The notes: generated by a model not told the origin, from the letters alone. A stretch of 64,000 bases of DNA from Nissabacter sp. SGAir0207 (GCF_005491205.1 NZ_CP028035.1:1426001-1490000), one strand, 5' to 3'. Positions 16,113 through 26,705 are shown, counted from the first letter of the stretch. Numbers and translations: made by a program.

Positions 16113-17390
16113 ATGGGCCTGAATAAGATTGGAAGAAATTCCATCTGGATGATGCTGGAAAAAATCATCTCTATATTTGGACTTTTTTTCGTCACCTCTT
16201 ATGTCGCCAAATATATCGGCCCGTCACTGTTTGGTGAACTCTCGTTGGCGATGGCAATCTTCCAGATTGTCCAGATTGTCTCCCAAATGGGCGGCGACAA
16301 TATTATTTTCAAGCGCGTCAGTAAAAACCCCGACTCCGGCGTCAGGTTGATTCGCTCCTCATTCCTGATGCGGCTGGCGGTATATGTCGCCATCTCCGTG
16401 GCGGTGCTGGGTTATTTCTACACCGTGGATGATACCACCTCGTTTATTTTCTGCATCGCGGTCTGTATTGCCAGCTTCTTTACCACGCTGGATGTCTACG
16501 CGATTTACAATAACTCGCAACTGCGCTCCAAATATAACACCATCTCCAACGTGATTGGGCTGGGGATTGGTCTGGGCATCCGCTACCTGATCGCCCTGAT
16601 GCAGTGGGACCCGGCGCTGCTGGCGATCCCGATTGTGCTGACCACCGCCATCCCGTTCTTTATCCGCCGCCACGACTTTATCACGCGCAGCGCCAGCGTC
16701 ACGATGATGGGGCGCAACTGGAAGAGCGCCGCCAAAAAGTACTCCAAATATATGATCATGTCGGGCAGCAGCATTGTGCTCTCCAGCATCTCGGTGGCGA
16801 TCTACACCCGCATCAACCAGATCTTTATCTCTGATTTTCTCGGCAGTTACCAGCTGGGCATCTACTCGGTGGCGCTGACGCTGGCGACCGCCTGGACTTT
16901 TGCGCTGGCCTCGATCATCACCTCCTTCTACCCCTCCATCTATGCCGATACCAACGATCGCACGGCGATGGCGAAGGCGGTCAAACTCAACCGCATCGTG
17001 TTCCTCTGCTCGGCGCTGGTTATCGCTGGCTTCGCGCTGTTTGGCCGGCAGGCAATCGCGCTGCTGTATGGCGCGCAGTATGCGGCGGCCTACCTGCCAG
17101 CGTTGATCCTGAGCGTGGGCACCATGCTCTCGCTGATGGGCTCCATTGCCTATCGGTATGTCATCAAATATTCCGGCTTCTCCTACCTGTCGAAAAAGAT
17201 GTTCCTGATCCTGGCATTCAGTTTGCCGGTCTCCTACCTGCTGATTAAGCAGCATGGATTAATTGGCGCATCCGTCAGCGTGGTATTGGTGGAGCTGCTC
17301 TCCCTGACCGTAATGAACTATTTTTTCAAGAATGGACTGATCGTTAAATTGCATATTGGCAGTATCGGTTTTGCCTGGGGCGTTAAATGA
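16113..17390 (+). CDS. oligosaccharide flippase (Wzx-like, MOP superfamily)
   Basis: A 425-residue polytopic membrane protein of the polysaccharide-transport (MOP) superfamily. It has about twelve hydrophobic helices starting GRNSIWMMLEKIISIFGLFFVTSYVAKYIG, the usual opening of O-antigen flippases. Such proteins translocate lipid-linked oligosaccharide across the inner membrane. The ATG is preceded by AAGGAAG. Base composition is lower in GC than its surroundings, common for surface-polysaccharide genes. The only partner is the ATP-grasp gene downstream; no polymerase, chain-length regulator or glycosyltransferase is near, so its glycan is presumably made by genes elsewhere. Confidence 0.88.
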   Translation: MGLNKIGRNSIWMMLEKIISIFGLFFVTSYVAKYIGPSLFGELSLAMAIFQIVQIVSQMGGDNIIFKRVSKNPDSGVRLIRSSFLMRLAVYVAISVAVLGYFYTVDDTTSFIFCIAVCIASFFTTLDVYAIYNNSQLRSKYNTISNVIGLGIGLGIRYLIALMQWDPALLAIPIVLTTAIPFFIRRHDFITRSASVTMMGRNWKSAAKKYSKYMIMSGSSIVLSSISVAIYTRINQIFISDFLGSYQLGIYSVALTLATAWTFALASIITSFYPSIYADTNDRTAMAKAVKLNRIVFLCSALVIAGFALFGRQAIALLYGAQYAAAYLPALILSVGTMLSLMGSIAYRYVIKYSGFSYLSKKMFLILAFSLPVSYLLIKQHGLIGASVSVVLVELLSLTVMNYFFKNGLIVKLHIGSIGFAWGVK

Positions 17391-17515
17391 CCTAATCCTG
17401 CTGAAGGCCGGTTGCCTCCCGGCGCTTTATCAGCCTTTTGCCACAGTGATACACCGCCTTTTCCAAAGGGGGCGGTGGGCTTTTACCTAAACATCTTACC
17501 AGGATGGAATTTCAG

Positions 17516-18409
17516 ATGAAAAAAATAGCCAGATTGATTTTTAATAAAATGCCGTGGTCGGTCAGGGATAACGTGGAGTTTTACCGGCGCTTTGGCCGTT
17601 TCCCCAATATTTCACAGCCCAAGTCCTTTAATGAGAAAGTGATTCACCGCAAGCGCTACGCCTGCCTGAGTGATGAAAACTTCCCGATGCTGGCGGATAA
17701 ATATCGCGTGCGCGAGTATGTGGCAAAACGGGTGGGTGAAGAGTACCTGATCCCGCTGCTGGCCCATTATGATGACGTCCAGCGCTTTTCCCAGGATATT
17801 GGCACGCTGGAGAACTGCGTGGTCAAGCCAAACCACGGCGCGGGCATGGTCAAACTGATTAGCCACAAGCCGCAGAAGCAGGAGGCGGACGAGATTGTGC
17901 AAGAGGCCGCGCGCTGGCTGAAAACCGACTTCTCCAAGACCTGTGGCGAGTACCACTACAGTAAAATCGATCGCAAAATCCTGGTGGAAAAACGCATCGG
18001 CAACGGTGTCTCCGCCCTGACGGACTATAAATTCCACCTGTTCCGCCAGCCGGACGGTTCCATCTTCTATGTGCTGCAGCTGATCGACGATCGTTTCGAG
18101 GGTGAGCTGTCGAGGACGTTTTACGTCAACGATCTCTCCACGGTCTACTCCGGGAAAAATGCCCTCGACAGCCAGCTGATGCCCTTGGTGGAGAAGGGGC
18201 TGGCGCTGAGTATCGAACTGCTGGGCTACCTCGAGTACGCGCGCGTGGACTGGTACATCGACGGCGGCAAACTCTATTTCGGCGAGATCACCCTGACCCC
18301 GGCCGCTGGCTTCGGCACTGGCTACGGTGAGACGCTCGACAGCCTGATGGGCGACAAGTGGCACCTGCAAGCGCCGCAGGCCCGCCCGCGTGAGGCCGAG
18401 TTCGCCTGA
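17516..18409 (+). CDS. TupA-like ATP-grasp protein
   Basis: A 297-residue protein of the ATP-grasp 'TupA-like' family found in surface-polysaccharide clusters. TupA itself is linked to teichuronopeptide synthesis, joining amino acids to uronic acids. Family hallmarks seen are the PKSFNEKV opening, LADKYRVREYV, VVKPNHGAGM (nucleotide-binding loop), DYKFHLF, and the metal-site region VDWYIDGGKLYFGEITLTPAAG. The start at 17516 (MKKIARLIFNKM) is preferred over an ATG 12 bases earlier. Together with the flippase it suggests an amino-acid- or ligase-modified surface glycan. The substrate is unknown. Confidence 0.85.
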   Translation: MKKIARLIFNKMPWSVRDNVEFYRRFGRFPNISQPKSFNEKVIHRKRYACLSDENFPMLADKYRVREYVAKRVGEEYLIPLLAHYDDVQRFSQDIGTLENCVVKPNHGAGMVKLISHKPQKQEADEIVQEAARWLKTDFSKTCGEYHYSKIDRKILVEKRIGNGVSALTDYKFHLFRQPDGSIFYVLQLIDDRFEGELSRTFYVNDLSTVYSGKNALDSQLMPLVEKGLALSIELLGYLEYARVDWYIDGGKLYFGEITLTPAAGFGTGYGETLDSLMGDKWHLQAPQARPREAEFA

Positions 18410-18432
18410 TCGGCTCGTCGTTCCCGTGATAC

Positions 18433-18458
18433 GCTCCCCGGCCACCCGGCCGGGGAGC
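18433..18458. terminator. stem-loop between convergent genes
   Basis: A perfect 11-bp stem (GCTCCCCGGCC / GGCCGGGGAGC) with an ACCC loop lies between the ATP-grasp gene and the convergent nucleoside-hydrolase-like gene. There is no U-tract. Confidence 0.55.
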
Positions 18459-18470
18459 ATCCAGCCCTCG

Positions 18471-19445
18471 CTACTCCCCATACGCCAGCGCCAGCTTGGC
18501 GAAGAAATCCTCCAGCACAAAGTGCGGGTCAATCTGCTCATAGACACGGATCTGCCGCGTGGCGCTGCCGGGCGCGTAGCTCAGGTCGTCATTGAACGCC
18601 GGGGCCGGACGCATACGGTAGTGGTACTCGTGGTCATCCAGCAGCAGGCCGATGGCCGGGTTGTCGCCCAGCACCCACACCTCGCTTTTCGGCCACGGCA
18701 CATGCTTGATGCGCTGTGAGGCCCACGCATTGAAGTCGAGCATCTGCTGGAACAGGTAGCGGCCGGGCGCGCCCTGTGGCTTGACGCGCAGCGCCAGTTG
18801 CGCCAGCGAAACGCGCATCGACATGTAGACATTGTGCGGCACCTGCCACAGCGCCACCGGGGAGCGGAACAGTTCGGCGGCGGCGCGCGGGTCGTTGTAG
18901 AGGTTGTACTCCCAGCCGCCGGCCGGGTAGGGGTTGCCGCCAATCCAGATCACCGTCAGGTTGCTGGCTATCGACGGCTCGGCGCGCAGCGCCAGCGCGA
19001 TGTCGGTGGCCGGGCCAAGCACCAGCACAAACAGCGGACGGCTGTCGGCGCGCTGCGCTTCCTCAATGATCGCCCGCGCGCCCTCGCTCAGCGGCGGGGC
19101 GGTGTCACCCAACGGCTGTTGCGCGCCGTGGAACAGCGGCACGTCGGCCTTCATCACCGCCAGCAGCCGTTGTAGCTCCAGATAGCTCTCCGGCATGGTG
19201 GGCTGGTGGTTGCCCAGCATCGCGGCGGTGCGGCTGTAGTGGGCGGCAATCAGCCCGCGCACCTCGAACGTCGGCGTCAGCAGCGCGTGGGCGACGGCAA
19301 AGTCGTCATCCGCCTCGTTTTTGGCGTCGCTGCTGATCATCACCCGCACCTGCTTGGCCGGGTCGGGGGTGAAGGGCAGCGGCCGGCCGGGGGTGGCAGA
19401 GGCGGCGGTGGCCAGCAGGGTCAGTAACAGCAGAATGATGCGCAT
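18471..19445 (-). CDS. secreted nucleoside-hydrolase-like protein
   Basis: A 324-residue protein with a signal peptide (MRIILLLLTLLATAASA). The calcium-binding aspartate cluster lies in SSDAKNEADDDFA (about residues 38-50), and FVLVLGPATDIALAL and YNLYNDPRAA are as in inosine-uridine-type hydrolases. The 'DAKNEADD' variant is that of secreted relatives rather than cytosolic RihA/B/C. It would act in the periplasm on nucleosides or another N-glycoside. It begins 12 bases after the stop of the OprB-like porin gene on the same strand, so they form an operon. Substrate unproven. Confidence 0.82.
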   Translation of the reverse strand: MRIILLLLTLLATAASATPGRPLPFTPDPAKQVRVMISSDAKNEADDDFAVAHALLTPTFEVRGLIAAHYSRTAAMLGNHQPTMPESYLELQRLLAVMKADVPLFHGAQQPLGDTAPPLSEGARAIIEEAQRADSRPLFVLVLGPATDIALALRAEPSIASNLTVIWIGGNPYPAGGWEYNLYNDPRAAAELFRSPVALWQVPHNVYMSMRVSLAQLALRVKPQGAPGRYLFQQMLDFNAWASQRIKHVPWPKSEVWVLGDNPAIGLLLDDHEYHYRMRPAPAFNDDLSYAPGSATRQIRVYEQIDPHFVLEDFFAKLALAYGE

Positions 19446-19457
19446 CGTTATCGCTCC

Positions 19458-20813
19458 TTAGAATGAGATCACGGTTTTCAGGCCGGTGACCCAGGCGTCC
19501 TGCGTTTCACGCACGCCGCCGGGGTGGTGCCAGTACTGGATATCCGGTTGCAGCTCCAGCCAGTCGAGCGGGCGGAAGCGGTAGTAAAGCTCGGCATTGA
19601 TCGACTGGCCGGGCAGCGGGCTGTAGAGGGCGTTGCCGTAGTCATCCACGCCGCGCACCTGATTGAGGTAGGCGAAGTTGCGGGTGTAGTGGTTGCTCAT
19701 CTCGATGTAGCTGACGCCGAAACCAATCCAGTCATTCGGGCGCGCGTCGAACAGGCCACGGTAGCGCAGCGAGGCCGAGGTGGTGGTGTGGATATAGGTG
19801 CTACGCGGATCGCCGACGCCCAGACTCCAGGAGACACTCAGGCCACGGTTGGGATCGCCCGCGCGCTGCGTCACCTGCTGGTTGAAGCCGCTGTAGAGGA
19901 ACCAGGTGCGGCGGTGGGTGCGGTAGCCCTCCGGGTCGGTCGCGCCAGCGTCCTGGTTCTTGCCGCTGTAGAGATCGGCCAGCGGCGCGTTGGTGAACAG
20001 CACGCCAAGGTTATAGACCCCCGGCAAACCGTTGAGGTGCGGGCGCGCCTCCAGCTCCACCGGCAGCAGGAACCCCTGACTGCCGCGCGTTGACCAGCTC
20101 CAGGCGTGGCTGCGCGAGGCGGCCTCCGGGTTCTGCTCCATGATGCCGCCCTTGAGCGTCAGCTCAGGCGTCAGGCGGTACTCCAGCGTGGTGCCCCAGG
20201 TGTGCACGTTCCAGTTGTTCCAGGTGAGCGAGTTGGCCGACTTGCCGCCGCACTGCGACAGCATCTGGAAGTCGCAGGGGATAATCTGGTCAAAGGTCTG
20301 CACCTTGTTCATCATGCCGATGCGCCAGGTGAGCCGCCGGTCATCAAAAAAGCTGCGGGCGAAGGTCAGCCAGCCGAGCCGGGTGATCGACTGGCCGCCG
20401 TAGCTCTCCTGCGACAGGTCGTTGAAGCTGACGCGCGGATCCTGCAACCGCTTCATGGTCAGGCTGTCATTGTGGTTGCGGTTGACGATGTTGCCCTCCA
20501 GACGCGCATCCGGGATGCCGGTGTAGCGCTCCAGATCCTGGGTGAAGGTCAGCGAGAACTGGTCGATGTAGGCGGCGTGGTCATCGTGGTTGTAACCGCC
20601 GCCAGCGTTGTAGGCCAGTTGGCTCAGGTAGCCGAGCTGGTAGTGGAAGCCGAGGTCGGTCAGCAGCGGGCGGACGCCGAGCATCTCGCCGAGCAGCGGT
20701 GCGGGCGGCGGCTCGAAGCCGAGCACCATGCCATTCCAGTCAGGGTCATCGGCCAGCGCCGGGGCGGCGGCCAGCAGCAGCGGGAGGAGCAGGGCGACAG
20801 AGGATTTTTTCAT
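19458..20813 (-). CDS. OprB-family carbohydrate-selective porin
   Basis: A 451-residue outer-membrane beta-barrel with a signal peptide ending near APALA. Family features are YQLGYLSQLAYNAGGG, DQFSLTFTQDLERY, TWNNWNVHTWGTTLEYRLTP, the C-terminal block ELYYRFRPLDWLELQPDIQYWHHPGG, and the final VISF. OprB-type porins allow diffusion of sugars across the outer membrane. It is the first gene of an operon with the secreted nucleoside-hydrolase-like protein, suggesting uptake of a sugar released in the periplasm. Regulation is not visible; the AraC gene upstream on the same strand ends at a terminator. Confidence 0.87.
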   Translation of the reverse strand: MKKSSVALLLPLLLAAAPALADDPDWNGMVLGFEPPPAPLLGEMLGVRPLLTDLGFHYQLGYLSQLAYNAGGGYNHDDHAAYIDQFSLTFTQDLERYTGIPDARLEGNIVNRNHNDSLTMKRLQDPRVSFNDLSQESYGGQSITRLGWLTFARSFFDDRRLTWRIGMMNKVQTFDQIIPCDFQMLSQCGGKSANSLTWNNWNVHTWGTTLEYRLTPELTLKGGIMEQNPEAASRSHAWSWSTRGSQGFLLPVELEARPHLNGLPGVYNLGVLFTNAPLADLYSGKNQDAGATDPEGYRTHRRTWFLYSGFNQQVTQRAGDPNRGLSVSWSLGVGDPRSTYIHTTTSASLRYRGLFDARPNDWIGFGVSYIEMSNHYTRNFAYLNQVRGVDDYGNALYSPLPGQSINAELYYRFRPLDWLELQPDIQYWHHPGGVRETQDAWVTGLKTVISF

Positions 20814-20907
20814 TATCGTGGCCTTGGTCAGGGTGAAAAAAAGGCAAAGCGATCCCGGGCCGCGTGGGCAGCCGTTAAACAGGGGCCGTGCCGAATGGGG
20901 GGCAAAA

Positions 20908-20958
20908 AAAAACCCAGACCGCCAATCCCTTAAGTCAGGGAGGGGCGGTCTGGGTTTT
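20908..20958 (-). terminator. intrinsic terminator of the AraC-type gene
   Basis: Long inverted repeat ACCCAGACCGCC...GGCGGTCTGGGT flanked by A-rich and T-rich runs on both sides. On the minus strand it ends in a U-tract and sits about 100 bases after the AraC-type gene's stop. It separates that gene from the porin operon and could work in both directions. Confidence 0.85.
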
Positions 20959-21054
20959 GCCTGCGGTGCAGTAGCAATCCGTCGGCGGCAATCATTTATC
21001 AGCTGAATGGATTTGGCAAGCCGCCGCCGCCGGATTCGTGATGCTGGTCGCGGT

Positions 21055-21903
21055 TTACCCGGCCAGTGGCAGCACCGGGCAGCGCGGGGCGATGCGCTCC
21101 TGCGAAGGGGTCACGCCAAACAGCCGCTTGTAGGAGGAGGTGAAGTGGGAGGAGTTGCTGAAGCCGCACAGGAAGGCGATGTCAGTGATCGGCATCTCGG
21201 TTTCGCGGATCTTCACCCGCGCGGAGACCAGCCGCAGCCGCTTCAGGTAGGCCTCCGGCGTCAGGCCGGTGGTCTCCTTGATCTGGCGGTAGATGGTGCG
21301 CTGGGTCAGGTGGAAACGCTCCGCCACCTCGCCCCAGGCGATCTCCTCAAAGCAGTGCTCCTGCACGTGGCCCAGCAGCCGGTGCAGCTTGTATTTGGTG
21401 TGGTTCTTGGGGCCATCGCTACCGGCCACCATGTTCATCAGCAGCTGGAAGAACAGCGACTCGCGGATGGCCTGCGCCTGCTCCGGCGCGCCGCTTGGCG
21501 CTGGCTGTTGCAGCCGCGCCACCAGATCGCGGCACTGGGCGTGGCGCTCCGGCATCAGCCAGCCATAGTTGCCACCGGCGGCGGCGTCGAAGCGCGCCAG
21601 CAGCCCCTCGGTGTTGGTCAGGTAGCTGAAGGGACGGGTCGGGTTGATCAGCACGTTGGTGATCTTTAGCGTACCCAGCTCGTCATAGAAGTGGCAGTCG
21701 CGGCCGCGCACAAAGAAGATATCCCCCTCCTGAATGAAGTGCGGCTTGCCATTGATCACGTGCAGGCCGTGGCCGCGCTCCACCATCACCAGCTCATCGA
21801 ACGCATGGCAGTGCTCATGGTTGTTGTTCTCCGGGTCGCTGGCATAGACCGCCAGTTTGTCGGTGGGGCGGGGAAAGTAGTCTTCAATCTGCAGTGTCAG
21901 CAT
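21055..21903 (-). CDS. AraC-family regulator, RhaR/RhaS-like, of the rhamnoside locus
   Basis: A 282-residue AraC/XylS regulator. The N-terminal cupin (HCHAFDELVMVERGHGLHVINGK, then EGDIFFVRGRDCHFY) resembles the sugar-binding domain of RhaR/RhaS. The C-terminal double HTH spans about residues 175-275 and includes EAYLKRLRLVSARVKI and ITDIAFLCGFSNSSHFTSSYKRLFGVTP. I chose ATG 21903 (MLTLQIEDYF); a GTG eight codons earlier is possible. It is divergent from the GH78-transporter-porin operon, so it probably activates that operon in response to rhamnose or a rhamnoside. It is separate from the true RhaS and RhaR at 55.6-57.4 kb. Confidence 0.88.
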   Translation of the reverse strand: MLTLQIEDYFPRPTDKLAVYASDPENNNHEHCHAFDELVMVERGHGLHVINGKPHFIQEGDIFFVRGRDCHFYDELGTLKITNVLINPTRPFSYLTNTEGLLARFDAAAGGNYGWLMPERHAQCRDLVARLQQPAPSGAPEQAQAIRESLFFQLLMNMVAGSDGPKNHTKYKLHRLLGHVQEHCFEEIAWGEVAERFHLTQRTIYRQIKETTGLTPEAYLKRLRLVSARVKIRETEMPITDIAFLCGFSNSSHFTSSYKRLFGVTPSQERIAPRCPVLPLAG

Positions 21904-22019
21904 GGCTCTCTCTCTGGCGATGGTCACGCCCGGCGGGCGCGTCGTGCCAACATACGGGATAGTCAGGCCAGCTGGCGAGTCCGTATGCGTGAACTGTGAT
22001 CTTCGCCGCGCTCACTCTC

Positions 22020-22058
22020 CTGCCAGTGCCACCGGCGGCAACGGGCTGGCACTGGCAG
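22020..22058. promoter_or_regulatory. 12-bp perfect inverted repeat upstream of the rhamnosidase gene
   Basis: CTGCCAGTGCCA and TGGCACTGGCAG are exact complements separated by 15 bases, ending 62 bases before the rhamnosidase ATG. This could be an operator for the divergent AraC-type protein or another regulator, or an RNA hairpin in the leader. Sequence alone does not decide between these. Confidence 0.5.
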
Positions 22059-22120
22059 AATGGCCGCCCGCCCACGCCTTCCTTACCATGCTGCTCATCG
22101 CCCCCCGACTAAGGATGACC

Positions 22121-23665
22121 ATGGCAGAGCAACAGCAACACCACAGCATAATCAAAACGTTACGCCACCCGGATCTGTTGGCGCAGGCCGAGGCGCTGCG
22201 CCCGGCGCTGCACCGGCAGCCGGTTTCGCCGGTGGCGCTGGTGGATGGGCGCGGGCAGGTGATCGGCCAGCCAGCGGATCTGGCCCGCCGAGAGTTTGGC
22301 CCCGGCGAGGAGGTGATACTGGACTTCGGCACCCACTGCGTCGGCCGCCTGTCGCTGCGCGCCGTGGCGGTCGGCAGCCCACCGGATGCGCCCGCGCACC
22401 TGCACTTCACCTTCGGCGAGATCATCGATGAGGTGGTGGAGAGTCTGGCGGATTATGACGGCTGGCTGAGCACCAGCTGGTTCCAGCAGCAGGATCTCTA
22501 TCTGGACGTGCTGCCCGCGGAGATTGCCCTGCCGCGCCGCTACTGCTGTCGCTACGTGAAGATCCGCGTGGTCGCCACCTCGCGCAAATACCGCCTGCGT
22601 CTGGAGAGTCCCTGCCTGACCACCGAAACCTCCGCCGATGGGCGCGAGGTGGCGACACCGGCCATCGCCGATCCGTTGCTGCGGCAGATTGACGCGGTGA
22701 GCGTGCTGACGCTCAAAAACTGTATGCAGGAGGTGTTCGAGGATGGCCCGAAACGCGACCGGCGGCTGTGGCTCGGCGATTTGCGGCTACAGGCGCGCGT
22801 CAACTACGCCACCTTCGCCAATCAGGCGCTGGTGCGCCGCTGCCTGATGCTGTTCGCGGGCGTGACCCGTGAAGATGGCATGGTGGCCGCCAACGTCTTC
22901 ATCCAGCCGGAGGTGATCGCGGATGACACCTACCTGTTTGATTATTCGCTGTTCTTTGTCGCTACCCTGGCCGATTATGTCGCCGCCACCGACGACGAGG
23001 AGACGCTACAGGCGCTGTGGCCCACCGCCTGGCGGCAGGTGGAGCTGGCGTTGGCGCGGCTGGACAGCCGGGGCATCGTGCAGGACAGCGACAGCTGGTG
23101 GTCGTTCATTGACTGGCATGAGCAACTCAACAAGCAGGCCGCCTCGCAGGGCGTGCTGATCTACGCGCTGGAGCGGGCGCACACGCTGGCCGGGCGCATC
23201 GCGCCAGCGCGGCAGGCGGAACTGGCGGCCACGCTGGCGCGGCTGCGGGCGGCCACGCTGGCGCACCTGTGGGATGAGGCGCAGGGCTTCTTCACCAGTG
23301 GCGCGGCGCGGCAGGTCTCCAGCGCCTCACAGGTGTGGCTGCTGCTGGCGGAGGTGGGCGACGCCGCGTTCCGCCGCCGCCTGCTCACCCAGTTGCGGGA
23401 GCGGCCGCCGGCCATCGGTATGCGCACTCCCTACATGGTGCATCACTACGTTGAGGCGCTGCTCCAGCATGGTGAGCGGCAGGCGGCGGTGGCGGAGATC
23501 AAGGGCTACTGGGGGGAGATGGTAGCGCGCGGCGCGGACACCTTCTGGGAGCTGTTTGACCCGGCCAACCCGGACTACTCGCCCTACGGCAGCCGCCTGA
23601 TCAACAGCTATTGCCACGCCTGGAGCTGCACCCCGGCCTGGCTGATCCGCACTTTCCAGCTCTGA
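22121..23665 (+). CDS. alpha-L-rhamnosidase (GH78 family), cytoplasmic
   Basis: A 514-residue glycoside hydrolase with the (alpha/alpha)6 fold, releasing L-rhamnose from rhamnosides. The signature EDGPKRDRRLWLGD (residues 207-220) carries the GH78 acidic residues, including the probable general acid Asp213. A C-terminal TFWELFD places the probable general base at Glu477. The WHEQ and AWSCTPAWL regions are also typical. There is no signal peptide, so it acts on imported substrate. The ATG at 22121 is five bases after AAGGA. It resembles short enterobacterial rhamnosidases of the Klebsiella type. It is the first gene of an operon with a GPH symporter and a porin; the 21-base spacing supports co-transcription. 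Confidence 0.88.
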   Translation: MAEQQQHHSIIKTLRHPDLLAQAEALRPALHRQPVSPVALVDGRGQVIGQPADLARREFGPGEEVILDFGTHCVGRLSLRAVAVGSPPDAPAHLHFTFGEIIDEVVESLADYDGWLSTSWFQQQDLYLDVLPAEIALPRRYCCRYVKIRVVATSRKYRLRLESPCLTTETSADGREVATPAIADPLLRQIDAVSVLTLKNCMQEVFEDGPKRDRRLWLGDLRLQARVNYATFANQALVRRCLMLFAGVTREDGMVAANVFIQPEVIADDTYLFDYSLFFVATLADYVAATDDEETLQALWPTAWRQVELALARLDSRGIVQDSDSWWSFIDWHEQLNKQAASQGVLIYALERAHTLAGRIAPARQAELAATLARLRAATLAHLWDEAQGFFTSGAARQVSSASQVWLLLAEVGDAAFRRRLLTQLRERPPAIGMRTPYMVHHYVEALLQHGERQAAVAEIKGYWGEMVARGADTFWELFDPANPDYSPYGSRLINSYCHAWSCTPAWLIRTFQL

Positions 23666-23686
23666 ACCTGACGAAGGAGAGTCCCT

Positions 23687-25072
23687 ATGTCTACCCCCTA
23701 CAACCTCTGGCGGCAGCGGCTCGGCTATGGCGTCGCTGACCTCTCCTGCAACCTGGTGTGGCAGTTGATCTCGCTCTACCTGATGTTCTTCTACACCGAC
23801 ATCATGGGGCTGCCCGCCTACTGGGCCGGGGTGATGTTTTTGGTCACCCGGCTGGTGGATGGCGTGGCCGATGTGCTGATGGGGCTGGTGATTGACAACA
23901 CCACCACCCGCTGGGGGCGCTGCCGCCCCTATCTGCTGTTCGGTGCGATCCCGTTCGGCCTGCTCTGCATCCTGGCCTTCTATGTGCCGGATCTCGGCAC
24001 CACCGGCAAGCTGGCCTACGCCTTTGTCACCTACCTCTGCCTCTCGTTCCTCTACACCTTTGTCAACATCCCGTTCAGCGCCATGTTGCCGTTCATCACC
24101 CATGATCCCAAGGAGCGCACCATGCTGTCGGCGGTGCGCATCCTGATGGGATCGCTCGGCTCTACGCTGGTGGCGGTGCTGACGCTGCCGCTGGTCAAGG
24201 CGCTGGGGCAGGGCGATCAGGTACAGGGCTTCTTCTACACCGCCATCCTGTTTGGCGTGATCGCCGCCTTCTTCCTGCTGGTGAGTTTCCGCAGCGTGGA
24301 GGAGCGCATCCAGGTGACGCAGGTGCGCATGACGCCAACGCGCGCCTGGGAGGGGCTGCGCAGCAACCGGCCGTGGTTTGTGTTTGCGGTCAATATCTTC
24401 CTGATGTGGGGCGCGTTCTTCTTCCAGACCGGCGCGCTGGTCTACTTCTTCACCTACTACGTCGGCGATGCCACCGTCACCGCGCTGGCGGCGGGCATCT
24501 CCACCTTTGTGCCGCTGCTGGGCACCCTGACGGTGCCCCTGCTGGCGACGCGCATGAAGAAGCGCACGGTCTACCTGCTGGCGAGCGCCATCAATCTGGT
24601 GGGCATGGGGGTGATGATGCTGGCGGGCGCGAACACCTTCGGGCTGCTGGCGGGGGCAGTAATCCTCTCCATCGGCGCGGGGCAGCGCACGGCGATCTAC
24701 TTCTCCATGCAGGCTGACCCGGTGGACTACGGCGAATGGAAAACCGGCATCAACACCGCTGGCATCCTCACCTCCATCAACGGCTTTTTCGGCAAGGTGG
24801 CGATGGCCGGGGCTGGCGCGGTGACCGGGCTGCTGCTCTCGGTGGGGGGCTACGTGGCCAATCAGGCACAGCAGCCGTCGGCGCTGCTGGCGATCAAGGC
24901 CTGCTACCTCTACATCCCGGCGGCGCTGATTGTCGCCTCCATGTTATGGATGGCGCGCTGCTACCGTCTGGATGAGCAGTATGACCAGATCCGCGCCGAA
25001 CTGGACGCCCGCAAACAGGCCCCTGCGGCCAGCACGGCAGCCCCGCTGCCGCACGAGATCCAACCCCTTTAA
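23687..25072 (+). CDS. GPH-family sugar:cation symporter (probable rhamnoside importer)
   Basis: A 461-residue twelve-helix transporter of the glycoside-pentoside-hexuronide family (MelB/XylP/YicJ group). The signatures are LGYGVADLSCNLVWQLISLYLMFFYTD at the N-terminus, RLVDGVADVLMGLVIDNTTTRWGRCRPY (the Asp-rich cation/sugar region), and the late DYGEWKTGINTAGILTS. It lies between the GH78 rhamnosidase and a large porin in one operon, so it is inferred to import rhamnose-containing di- or oligosaccharides by Na+ or H+ symport. AAGGAGAG precedes the start. The specific substrate is not evident. Confidence 0.9.
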   Translation: MSTPYNLWRQRLGYGVADLSCNLVWQLISLYLMFFYTDIMGLPAYWAGVMFLVTRLVDGVADVLMGLVIDNTTTRWGRCRPYLLFGAIPFGLLCILAFYVPDLGTTGKLAYAFVTYLCLSFLYTFVNIPFSAMLPFITHDPKERTMLSAVRILMGSLGSTLVAVLTLPLVKALGQGDQVQGFFYTAILFGVIAAFFLLVSFRSVEERIQVTQVRMTPTRAWEGLRSNRPWFVFAVNIFLMWGAFFFQTGALVYFFTYYVGDATVTALAAGISTFVPLLGTLTVPLLATRMKKRTVYLLASAINLVGMGVMMLAGANTFGLLAGAVILSIGAGQRTAIYFSMQADPVDYGEWKTGINTAGILTSINGFFGKVAMAGAGAVTGLLLSVGGYVANQAQQPSALLAIKACYLYIPAALIVASMLWMARCYRLDEQYDQIRAELDARKQAPAASTAAPLPHEIQPL

Positions 25073-26698
<1,626 letters not shown>

Positions 26699-26705
26699 CC
26701 CCCGC

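Noticed and set aside
21999..22048. RhaS-type site in front of the rhamnosidase gene
   Set aside because: One half-site matches at about 10 of 17 positions, but the second half at the required spacing does not.
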